Shown: positions 6,685-12,524 of the stretch, piece by piece
Layout: each line of letters begins with the position of its first letter
How positions within the stretch are numbered: the first letter of the stretch is position 1
NCBI GenBank assembly: GCA_002687025.1
Contig: NYZG01000228.1
Coordinates: 1-12,524 of the forward strand
From: Candidatus Poribacteria bacterium
GTDB lineage: Bacteria; Poribacteria; WGA-4E; GCA-2687025
DNA length: 12,524 bases
Reading direction: 5' to 3'
Translations under genes and position numbers: made by a program
The notes under the pieces: generated by a model
Told to the model about the DNA's origin: nothing
Databases searched by the model: none
The model's input: only the letters and a program-made list of their open reading frames with translations

Positions 6685-7108
6685 CCATCGACCCTTCCTA
6701 CTAACCTACGCGAACCGACGACGACGGGGATTCAGGAATCTGCCGACCTGCAAGGTAGCCGCGAACTGGCGCAGAGGCCGTAGCCGCCGCGGCCCAGGTC
6801 TGCTCTTTCGTCGGTGGTCGTCAGCGGGAGACGGATCGCGGGGCCGCGGTCAGCATGTGTGACCAACGTCGCCAGCGGAATACGTGGGAGGGTCGCGCTC
6901 GCGGCGGGTGTGCCAGAGCGGAAACGCCTGTCATGCCGCAGTCTCCATCGTGGCGGAAAGTGTAACCGGGCCACCAGCGGCCGGCAAGACGGTCAGGCCC
7001 GTGCGCGCGAGCGCACAAACAGCGCCGGCGGCTACCAGCACGACGAGGTGGACGTGGCGGCGTGCCCTCGGTACGGACGAGAGCCCCGTTGCCCACGAGC
7101 CCAGGACA
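6685..7108. other. Intergenic region, no convincing gene
   Basis: A 424-bp gap between trpS and the Gfo/Idh/MocA gene, both on the minus strand. Open frames here on both strands are Arg/Pro-rich and match nothing. It must carry the trpS promoter, but I find no good -35/-10 pair. The segment from about 6963 to 7045 is rich in short complementary GC blocks (for example GGGCC at 6968 and GGCCC near 6996) and contains a perfect hairpin at 7001-7016. It could be structured RNA or degenerate sequence. I see no tRNA T-loop. Confidence 0.55.
7001..7016. repeat. Perfect 6-bp hairpin with GCGA loop
   Basis: GTGCGC and GCGCAC enclose GCGA, which as plus-strand RNA is a GNRA-type tetraloop. On the minus strand the loop is TCGC. 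It lies 93 bp downstream of the end of the Gfo/Idh/MocA gene. No T-run follows on the minus strand, so it is a poor intrinsic terminator for that operon. It could be part of a folded RNA. Confidence 0.4.
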
Positions 7109-8104
7109 TCACGCCATGAGATCAGCCACATCTACTGCGGCGTTCCGTTCATGCGACAGGGCGGTTGCCTCGCACAGAGCCAGTGTGTGGAGGTTGTTAC
7201 GCCCGGAGATGCCCGGCTCGACGCCCTCGGTGATGTACGCGTGCACGTCGGTCACGATTGCCTGTTCGGCGCGGGGCACGGTGACGACGTCCACCGACTC
7301 GGCCTCGCGCGAGTTGACGGGCCGAAACTCGAGCCCGGCGACATCGTGGCACCGCAGGTTGCCCGTGGTTGTGTGGATCCACGTCAAGTGCCGGTTGTTC
7401 TGGCCGACATGGGACATGCTGTACGTGCAGTTCACGCCGCTCTCGAAGGTGATGATGGCGCTGGCGTTGGCATCGTGGGGCGCGTACAGGCTCCACGGCG
7501 CGCCGAACGTGCGCGCGACCACGGACTTCGCGGGGCCGAACCAGAAGACGAGGTTGTCGTAATGGTGGCAGCTCATGTCCCAGATCATGGCGTTCTTGTA
7601 GTCGAGCGTGCGCGGGTTCGGGCGGTGGCGGTGATGGATCAGGTCCAGGAAGAACGGATCGCCGTACTTCTCCGTGCCAAGGACGGATTTCACCGTCTGC
7701 TCGACGGGGAAGTAGCGGTAGTTCTGCGAGACGCAGAACTTCACGTCGGCCTGTTCGGCCTCGGCGACGAGGTCGCGCGCCAACTGCCACTCGAGTGTCA
7801 TGCCCTTCTCGACCAGGACGCTCAACCCCGCCTCGAAGGCGATGCGCGCGCACTGCGCGTGCGTCGCCGTGGGCGTGCAGGCGATGATGAGATCGGCCTC
7901 GACCGTCCGGGCAGCCTCGGCGAGGTCGCCGAAGCAGACGCTCTCGCCCAAGCCCGTCAACTCCCGCGCGGTGGCGAGGAACTGTTCGTTCACGTCGACC
8001 AGGGCCACGGACTCGTAGGTGGGGTCGGTTGCGACGACATCCAACGGCCAACGGCCTCGGCCGCCGGTCCCGACGTGGATCACTCTCAGAACGCGGTTGG
8101 ACAT
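7109..8104 (-). CDS. Gfo/Idh/MocA-family oxidoreductase
   Basis: A 331-residue NAD(P)-dependent sugar or inositol dehydrogenase-like protein. The Rossmann glycine motif is G-T-G-G-R-G (12-17). The usual E-K-P motif of the family is E-K-G here (99-101). The second-domain motif W-D-M-S-C-H-H-Y-D (175-183) fits the family D-x-x-x-H-x-x-D pattern, with H180 a candidate catalytic residue. Family members oxidise or reduce hydroxyl groups of sugars, sugar acids and cyclitols; the substrate here is unknown. There is no signal peptide. The ATG at 8104 follows GAGGAGA by 6 nt, the best ribosome binding site in the window, which excludes the alternative start at 8122. It lies 25 bp downstream of the sulfatase and is the last gene of the SDR-sulfatase-oxidoreductase set, suggesting it handles the desulfated product. 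Confidence 0.9.
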   Translation of the reverse strand: MSNRVLRVIHVGTGGRGRWPLDVVATDPTYESVALVDVNEQFLATARELTGLGESVCFGDLAEAARTVEADLIIACTPTATHAQCARIAFEAGLSVLVEKGMTLEWQLARDLVAEAEQADVKFCVSQNYRYFPVEQTVKSVLGTEKYGDPFFLDLIHHRHRPNPRTLDYKNAMIWDMSCHHYDNLVFWFGPAKSVVARTFGAPWSLYAPHDANASAIITFESGVNCTYSMSHVGQNNRHLTWIHTTTGNLRCHDVAGLEFRPVNSREAESVDVVTVPRAEQAIVTDVHAYITEGVEPGISGRNNLHTLALCEATALSHERNAAVDVADLMA

Positions 8105-8110
8105 ACCGTG

Positions 8111-8117
8111 TCTCCTC
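8111..8117 (-). promoter_or_regulatory. Strong ribosome binding site of the Gfo/Idh/MocA gene
   Basis: GAGGAGA on the minus strand is 6 nt before the ATG at 8104. It fixes that start and lies within the 25-bp gap after the sulfatase stop. It argues that the last gene of the cluster is translated efficiently on its own. Confidence 0.65.
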
Positions 8118-8129
8118 GGCATCTCGCGG

Positions 8130-9530
8130 TCAGTACTGCCAACTTCTGGGCAGGGGGCTCTCGATCTCGATGACGCGTCGCGCGAGTTGTAGCCGACAAT
8201 CCGCCAGCGTGTCCGCCGAGGCCGGGTCGTCGGACAGGTCTCGGTATGCCATCGGGTCGACGCGCAGGTCGAAGAGCATCTCCTCGCCGGACGCGCGCAG
8301 GACGTAGCGATGGTCCCGCGTGCGAAGCGTCTTCCACCCGTGCATCTCCATCAGGGCGCATTCCTTGGCCGGGGCGTCCTCGCCTCGCAGCGTCGGCGCC
8401 AGAGACCCGCCCTGCACGTGCGGCGGGACGGGGATACCGGCGCACTCGAGGAGCGTCGGCACGACGTCCACACCTTCCACCAACTCGGACACGACGCGTC
8501 CTGACTCCAGCTCGCCACCCGGCCAGCGGACGATGAGCGGCACGCGGCTCACGCAGTCGTGGCCGGGATAGCCCTTGCCGTACTTCAGATGCTCTCCGAG
8601 CCATTCGCCGTGGTCGGACGTGAAGACGACGATCGTGTTGTCCGCGATGCCGAGATCGTCGAGGCGGTCGAGGATGCGGCCGACGTGGTGGTCGACCTCA
8701 CTGACCATGGCGTAGTAGCCGTGACGGGCTCGGCGGAGTTCGTCGTCCGAGTAGCTGTCGGGGGATCGGCGCGCGTCGAGCTCCGGTGGGAAATCTGGGA
8801 CGCTCAGCGTCTCGGGGTCGTACAGGTCGAGGAACTCCTGCGGCGCCACCCACGGGGAATGAGGCGAGTAGAAGCCGGAGATGCACAGGAACGGCCGGTC
8901 CTGATGCTGCTCGACGTACTCGATCGTCTGCGTGGCGACGAACGCCGTGTGGGACACGTCGCTGCGGCCGCGGAACGGTACCGCCTCCTTGGGGAAGCGC
9001 TCTTCGGGGTGCTCGATGCCGTCGCGAACGTTCATCATGCGATGCCACGTCTCGGTCGCGGGTGGGAGGCCGAGGCTGACGTTGTCGAGCTCCTCGGGCG
9101 CGACGCGGCGGACCCAGGCGCGGTAGGCGTCCGCGTAGCATCCGGGCTCGTCGGATATCTCGAGGTGGTTGAAGCCGTACGCGGGGTGCGTGTCACGATG
9201 CTCACGATTCGCGTGCGGCAGGAAGTGCAGCTTGCCGATGTTCGCGCGGTCGTAGCCGTAGTTCGCGAGCATCGCCGGTAGCGTGACGGTGTCCTCCGGC
9301 ACTGGGACGCCCATGTGCGTCAGTCGCAACGTCGACGGGTACTGCCCGGTCAGGAAGCTGACCCGGCTCGGCATGCAGACGGGGTTCTGCACGAAGTAGT
9401 GGTCGAAGTTGACGCCCTCGGCGGCGAGCCGGTCGAGATTCGGCGTGTGGATCTCGTCGTTCCCGTTCGCGCCGAGGGCGTCCCACCGTTGCTGGTCGGT
9501 GTAGAGGATGAGGATGTTGGGACGGCGCAT
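8130..9530 (-). CDS. Type I (formylglycine-dependent) sulfatase
   Basis: A 466-residue alkaline-phosphatase-superfamily sulfatase that would hydrolyse a sulfate ester. The N-terminal metal block is I-L-I-L-Y-T-D-Q-Q-R (6-15) with D12. The signature C-M-P-S-R is at 52-56, followed by L-T-G-Q-Y-P (60-65). C52 is the residue oxidised to formylglycine, so the anaerobic-type or FGE-type activator must come from elsewhere; none is in the window. Further landmarks are G-K-L-H-F (99-103), S-P-H-S-P-W (222-227), and the metal ligands S-D-H-G (305-308). There is no signal peptide before the first strand, so it is probably cytoplasmic, acting on imported sulfated sugars. The ATG at 9530 is chosen because the domain starts there; the open frame further upstream is a shadow of the SDR gene. 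It sits 11 bp after the SDR and 25 bp before the oxidoreductase. Confidence 0.94.
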   Translation of the reverse strand: MRRPNILILYTDQQRWDALGANGNDEIHTPNLDRLAAEGVNFDHYFVQNPVCMPSRVSFLTGQYPSTLRLTHMGVPVPEDTVTLPAMLANYGYDRANIGKLHFLPHANREHRDTHPAYGFNHLEISDEPGCYADAYRAWVRRVAPEELDNVSLGLPPATETWHRMMNVRDGIEHPEERFPKEAVPFRGRSDVSHTAFVATQTIEYVEQHQDRPFLCISGFYSPHSPWVAPQEFLDLYDPETLSVPDFPPELDARRSPDSYSDDELRRARHGYYAMVSEVDHHVGRILDRLDDLGIADNTIVVFTSDHGEWLGEHLKYGKGYPGHDCVSRVPLIVRWPGGELESGRVVSELVEGVDVVPTLLECAGIPVPPHVQGGSLAPTLRGEDAPAKECALMEMHGWKTLRTRDHRYVLRASGEEMLFDLRVDPMAYRDLSDDPASADTLADCRLQLARRVIEIESPLPRSWQY

Positions 9531-9541
9531 GGCGGGTGGTC

Positions 9542-10348
9542 CTATATGGTCATGGCGAGGAACCCGCCGTCGACTACGATATCCGACCCGGTGACGTACG
9601 AGCTCGCCTTCTCGGCGGCGAGGAAGATCGCCGCGCCGACGAGTTCCTCCGGCTTGCCAAGACGGTCCATCGGCAGGTGGCCGAGGATGCTCTTCGTGCG
9701 GTCGGTTGGGGAGCCGTCCTCGTTGAAGAGGAACTGCATGTTCTGCTCCGCCGGGAAGAAGCCGGGGGTCAGCGTGTTGACGCGGACGCCCTTGTCCGCC
9801 CACTCGCGCGCCAGGAAGCGGGACAGGCTCAACACCGCCGCCTTTGCCGCGGAGTACGTCACCACGCGGGACAACGGGAGATGCGATGTGACCGACGCGA
9901 TGTTGATGATGCTGCCGCGGCCGTTGGCGACCATCGCGGGGCCGAACTCGCGACACGGGTGGAGGATGCCGGCGTCGAAATTCAGCGCGAAGTTGTCGTG
10001 CCACGCGTCCAGGTAGATGGCCTCGAAGGGGTGGTCATCCGTGACGGTGACGCTGGGGCTGTTGCCGCCCGCCGCGTTGAGCAGGACGGACACCTCGCCC
10101 ACTCGGTCGCGCGTCTCGGCGTGGGCCTCGGCGACGCTGGCGGGATCGGCTGCGTCGCAGCGGACGTAGGTGGCCTTGCCGCCGACGGCCTCAATCTCAG
10201 CCACGCGCTCCGCGCCCGCCTCCGCGCGGCGGCCCATCACGACGACATCGGCTCCCGCCTCGCCGAAGCCGACGGCGATGTGCCCACCCAGGACTCCCGT
10301 GCCACCGATAACGACCGCGATCTCGCCGCTCAAGTCGAACCGACTCAT
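9542..10348 (-). CDS. SDR-family oxidoreductase, D-mannonate oxidoreductase-like
   Basis: A 268-residue short-chain dehydrogenase. The cofactor motif is G-G-T-G-V-L-G (15-21), with R40-R41 after the second strand. N-A-A-G-G-N is at 91-96. The catalytic set is S152, Y165 and K169 in the Y-S-A-A-K block, with N123 a candidate fourth member. The sequence P-G-F-F-P-A-E-Q-N (195-203) and the N-A-A-G-G-N loop resemble the SDR-type D-mannonate oxidoreductase (fructuronate reductase) group, which interconverts D-fructuronate and D-mannonate in uronate breakdown. I infer this from motif memory only; a generic 3-ketoacyl-reductase-like role is the alternative. The ATG at 10348 has GGAG 8 nt upstream. 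The longer open frame above it is mostly the intergenic region and neighbour. It leads the SDR-sulfatase-oxidoreductase operon. Confidence 0.87.
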   Translation of the reverse strand: MSRFDLSGEIAVVIGGTGVLGGHIAVGFGEAGADVVVMGRRAEAGAERVAEIEAVGGKATYVRCDAADPASVAEAHAETRDRVGEVSVLLNAAGGNSPSVTVTDDHPFEAIYLDAWHDNFALNFDAGILHPCREFGPAMVANGRGSIINIASVTSHLPLSRVVTYSAAKAAVLSLSRFLAREWADKGVRVNTLTPGFFPAEQNMQFLFNEDGSPTDRTKSILGHLPMDRLGKPEELVGAAIFLAAEKASSYVTGSDIVVDGGFLAMTI

Positions 10349-10482
10349 GTGTCCATCTCCAGTGACCGCTAACAGCCACCAATCGGGTTCGGCGTCGCGC
10401 CCGCAGCGCCGGTCGCGCCGCTGTAGGGCCAGCACCGTACATCGCCCACGAAGGCTGGATCGCGCGTTGATCGGCGCGTGGC
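10349..10482. other. Gap between the nuclease-like gene and the SDR operon
   Basis: 134 bp on the boundary between the accessory pair and the catabolic cluster. It carries the SDR ribosome binding site (GGAG at 10357-10360, minus strand). I find neither a clear terminator nor a clear promoter, so readthrough from the upstream gene is possible. Confidence 0.4.
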
Positions 10483-12066
10483 TCAGCCCATGGCCCTGCA
10501 AAGCGCGTCGTCCAGTGCCTTCACCGAGGAGGGCCGTAGCCTGTGCGGGAAGACGACCATCAGCCACATTAGCACGCACGGGTGCTGTCCAAGCCATCGC
10601 GGGATCTCCTCCTGCGCCGTGGTGGACGCCTCGAGCTCCAGCGCCTGCCAGCTCTGCGTCTCCTGCACGAGCCTCGTGCGCAGTTCTCCACGCTGCGCGC
10701 GATAGAGGTAGGTCTCCCACTCATCTGCTGGCGCGAACTCCTTGAGATGGATGTAGGTGATGGCGCTCCAGCACCCCTCCAGGGCCTCGCGCAGGCCGTA
10801 ACGCGCTGACAAGATTACCAGACTTTCTAGGACATGGGACTGTCGGAAGAACGACTCGGTGATCGGCTCACGAAGCACTTGCACCTCCCGCCGTAGGACC
10901 GTCTCGATGTCGTAATACGGCGTCGGCGGCGCGGTGTTCTCGCTGCCGCTGGCCCGAGCCACGGCCTCCGTCAGGGCCGCGAGCAGGTCGCGTGCGGCGG
11001 GAGCACATCCAGCCGCCGTAAGGTACCAGAAGACGCACAGAAGCAGCGGCAGAGAGCCCTCTCCCACCAGCCTGATGGAGTTCCGGTGCGCCGCTAGGAA
11101 TTCGCAGACGTCCTCACTACGCCACTCGTCACTGCCGGCGAGGAGCAGCGACAGACGATGCGCGCTCATGTAGCCCGCGAGTATTGTGGCGCGCGCGCCG
11201 TAGACCTGGCCGTCGAAGACGGAGTCGGGGCAGAGAATGTCTTCGGCCGCCAGTGCGTCCTCCTCGAGCTCAGCAAGTGCGGCAGCCACAGCCTCGCGCG
11301 CCAGGTCGACCGCAGGCTGGATGTCCCTTACCGCGTCGTGTCTGGTCGCGAGGGCGAGCAGGTGAAACAGGGCCATTGCCCGGCCGTCAGCCACTGCCCA
11401 ATGGTTCCGCTCTTGCCGGAACGGCCCTAGGATATAGCCGGTGAGGATCAGCAAAACGCTGGACGCGCGGCGCAGTCGTCGACGCTTCGGATCCCCTTCC
11501 ACTGGCGCAACTGCCGCCAGGAACTCTGAAACCTGCTCCTTCGGTAGTGGCTCGCGCCCGTCCTGGGTCATCAGCTCTAGGAATGTCCGCATATCGGGGA
11601 GGTACCGCGGCAGGAAATCCTGACTAGCCTCAACGAAGTCTTTCAGCAGCTGCCCACCCACGATGGTGTGAACTGGGCGTCTTCCGCTGTCCTCCCGCCT
11701 CCTATTGCGCCCCGTGATACTCCTCCGAACCGGATCCGACAGGCCGCCTGTCGTTACAAGAAAGGAATGGTGCTCGGCCCCGGCGACTACACTCGGGTGC
11801 TCGATGGGGATGTCCAGCAACTCCTCCACCTCGGGCCATACCTCGCTTCGCCATCTGCCCAGACCGATGTCACCCACCTTCAGCTGGTAGGCACACGGCT
11901 CACCCTTCGGGTCGAACGCAATGATGTCCTTCCCCTGCTCCTGCGGCCCGTGCTTTGAGACATGGACGACGCGGTAGCCGCGAAGCGTCAGGAGCTGACA
12001 GAAGGGGATCTGGAATCCCCGCTCGTCAGTCTCAGTCAACCAGTGATCTATGACTCTCTCGATCAC
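10483..12066 (-). CDS. Uncharacterised protein with Mrr-like PD-(D/E)XK nuclease N-terminus
   Basis: A 527-residue protein I cannot assign to a named family. The N-terminal 110 residues fit a restriction-endonuclease-like fold: a helix ending L-L-T-L-R-G-Y-R-V-V (25-34), then Q-G-K-D-I-I-A-F-D (44-52), then A-Y-Q-L-K (59-63). D47 and the Q-x-K (Q61, K63) match the Mrr-type catalytic core, in which Gln replaces the acidic residue of D-x-K. A further strand, S-F-L-V-T-T (101-106), fits the same fold. Residues about 200-527 are predicted helical, with hydrophobic stretches at 204-214 and 339-350 that could be buried helices or membrane segments. The start is GTG at 12066 with GAGG 6 nt upstream. 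It overlaps the upstream gene by 35 nt. No methyltransferase, helicase or ATPase motif is in the protein. A DNA-targeting defence role is plausible but inferred. Confidence 0.75.
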   Translation of the reverse strand: MIERVIDHWLTETDERGFQIPFCQLLTLRGYRVVHVSKHGPQEQGKDIIAFDPKGEPCAYQLKVGDIGLGRWRSEVWPEVEELLDIPIEHPSVVAGAEHHSFLVTTGGLSDPVRRSITGRNRRREDSGRRPVHTIVGGQLLKDFVEASQDFLPRYLPDMRTFLELMTQDGREPLPKEQVSEFLAAVAPVEGDPKRRRLRRASSVLLILTGYILGPFRQERNHWAVADGRAMALFHLLALATRHDAVRDIQPAVDLAREAVAAALAELEEDALAAEDILCPDSVFDGQVYGARATILAGYMSAHRLSLLLAGSDEWRSEDVCEFLAAHRNSIRLVGEGSLPLLLCVFWYLTAAGCAPAARDLLAALTEAVARASGSENTAPPTPYYDIETVLRREVQVLREPITESFFRQSHVLESLVILSARYGLREALEGCWSAITYIHLKEFAPADEWETYLYRAQRGELRTRLVQETQSWQALELEASTTAQEEIPRWLGQHPCVLMWLMVVFPHRLRPSSVKALDDALCRAMG

Positions 12067-12524
12067 GCCATTCCTCGTACTTCCGCCGCTTTAGATCCAG
12101 CCATTGCGCCTTCAGGTCAGGTTCGGTGTCCATCCGCTCAAGCTCGGCAGGAAGGGCGGACATCAAGTCAGGTGGCAGCACGAACACCGTACCCTCACTG
12201 AAGTCGCCCGTCTCGTCGAACTCAATCTGTACCTCTTCGAGCATCGCGAGCAGTGCCTCAGCACTCAGTGGCCTACCCTCATTGCTCACTGCCGTTCCTG
12301 CGGCTTCCGTCCATTCGCCGATGCGTGCGTGTGCCAGTTCCTCGGTGTCGTGCGCGAGCTCCTCGCCCATTGTCAGAAGCCGCTCGAGGATGGCCTGCAA
12401 TGAGAGCGTCCTGATTTCGTCATGGGTCAACGTCACCGACGACCCCAACTCCTCATACGGACGCGTCTCTTCCTGTCCGTCCTCGGTTTCGAGCGTGTAA
12501 CCCTCACCCTCGTGCTGATGGACC
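12032..12524 (-). CDS. Uncharacterised acidic protein, C-terminal 163 residues (cut by right edge)
   Basis: The frame is open from the stop at 12032 to the window edge at 12524 without any stop codon. It reads V-H-Q-H-E-G-E-G-Y-T-L at the edge, so the true start lies outside. A TTG at 12448 could be read as a start, but GAGGAG abuts it directly with no spacing, so I do not accept it. The visible part is rich in Glu and Asp, with helical runs such as L-Q-A-I-L-E-R-L-L, a segment E-G-T-V-F-V-L-P-P-D-L, and a charged tail K-R-R-K-Y-E-E-W-R-D-R-E. No catalytic motif, signal peptide or membrane segment is visible. It overlaps the start of the nuclease-like gene by 35 nt, which suggests translation coupling and a shared function, perhaps as a partner, inhibitor or regulator. 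I do not recognise the family. Confidence 0.7.
   Translation of the reverse strand, partial: VHQHEGEGYTLETEDGQEETRPYEELGSSVTLTHDEIRTLSLQAILERLLTMGEELAHDTEELAHARIGEWTEAAGTAVSNEGRPLSAEALLAMLEEVQIEFDETGDFSEGTVFVLPPDLMSALPAELERMDTEPDLKAQWLDLKRRKYEEWRDRESHRSLVD
12071..12076 (-). promoter_or_regulatory. Ribosome binding site for the GTG-started nuclease-like gene
   Basis: GAGGAA on the minus strand lies 4 nt before the GTG at 12066 (6 nt if counted from GAGG). It sits inside the coding sequence of the upstream gene, as expected for coupled overlapping genes, and it supports GTG as the start. Confidence 0.55.

Noticed and set aside
6901..6985. tRNA-like beginning (GCGGGTG followed by TG) on the plus strand
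   Set aside because: There is no matching 3' acceptor half and no GGTTCGAATCC-type T-arm, so no cloverleaf can be formed.
6931..7131. Small minus-strand frame with a hydrophobic stretch downstream of the Gfo/Idh/MocA gene
   Set aside because: Residues of the HLVVLVAAGAVCALA type look signal-like, but there is no start codon with a ribosome binding site before them, and the open start lies inside the oxidoreductase gene.
6884..8173. Plus-strand open frame of 429 codons opposite the Gfo/Idh/MocA gene
   Set aside because: It mirrors a well-supported minus-strand enzyme and has no motif of its own. Such long antisense frames are expected in GC-rich coding DNA.
9531..10004. N-terminal extension of the sulfatase frame
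   Set aside because: The extra 158 residues are Arg/Pro-rich and overlap the SDR gene. The sulfatase fold begins at the ATG at 9530.
10349..10482. CAGCG/CGCTG inverted repeat as a terminator of the nuclease-like gene
   Set aside because: The stem is only five pairs with a 10-nt loop and no T-run, which is not above chance in this base composition.
1..12524. CRISPR array, insertion sequence or attachment site
   Set aside because: I saw no regularly spaced repeats, no transposase motifs, no terminal inverted repeats and no tRNA-associated direct repeats.

Overview
This window is GC-rich bacterial DNA. Genes are tightly packed, often overlap, and start behind recognisable Shine-Dalgarno sites (GGAG, GAGGAGA, AGGAAGG). 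All but one lie on the minus strand. I cannot name the organism. A cytosol-type sulfatase, a Gfo/Idh/MocA oxidoreductase, a DUF362 protein and a BtrH/C39-like exported protein next to a compact trpS-scpA-scpB-rlu operon recall environmental bacteria such as Latescibacterota, Poribacteria or the PVC group, but that is a guess from gene content.

Layout, left to right. (1) Positions 1-1040, minus strand: a DUF362 gene followed by the first 20 codons of a PhzF-family gene that starts on TTG and runs off the left edge. (2) Positions 1041-1442: a divergent gene-free region with candidate promoters in both directions and a perfect 7-bp hairpin. (3) Positions 1443-2726, plus strand: an exported protein of 427 residues with a BtrH/C39-like N-terminal half but no obvious nucleophilic cysteine. 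(4) Positions 2777-6684, minus strand, transcribed right to left: trpS, scpA, scpB, an RsuA/RluB-type pseudouridine synthase and a HAD phosphatase. The last four overlap by 20, 11 and 4 nt and look translationally coupled. This is the core housekeeping block (tRNA charging, chromosome condensation, rRNA modification). (5) Positions 6685-7108: 424 bp without a convincing gene, with a perfect stem closed by a GNRA-type loop. (6) Positions 7109-10348, minus strand: an SDR dehydrogenase resembling the D-mannonate oxidoreductase group, a type I sulfatase and a Gfo/Idh/MocA oxidoreductase with gaps of 11 and 25 bp. This looks like a small catabolic operon for a sulfated sugar or sugar acid. (7) Positions 10483-12524, minus strand: two overlapping genes with no family I can name. 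The upstream one is cut by the window edge. The downstream one encodes a 527-residue protein with an Mrr-like PD-(D/E)XK nuclease motif at its N-terminus and a long alpha-helical remainder. This pair is the best candidate for an undescribed system, possibly defence-related.

The sulfatase cluster probably works as a unit: the sulfatase removes sulfate and the two NAD(P)-dependent oxidoreductases process the sugar. The trpS-scp block is a transcriptional unit of housekeeping genes. The nuclease-like pair stands apart and reads into the sulfatase operon across a 134-bp gap.
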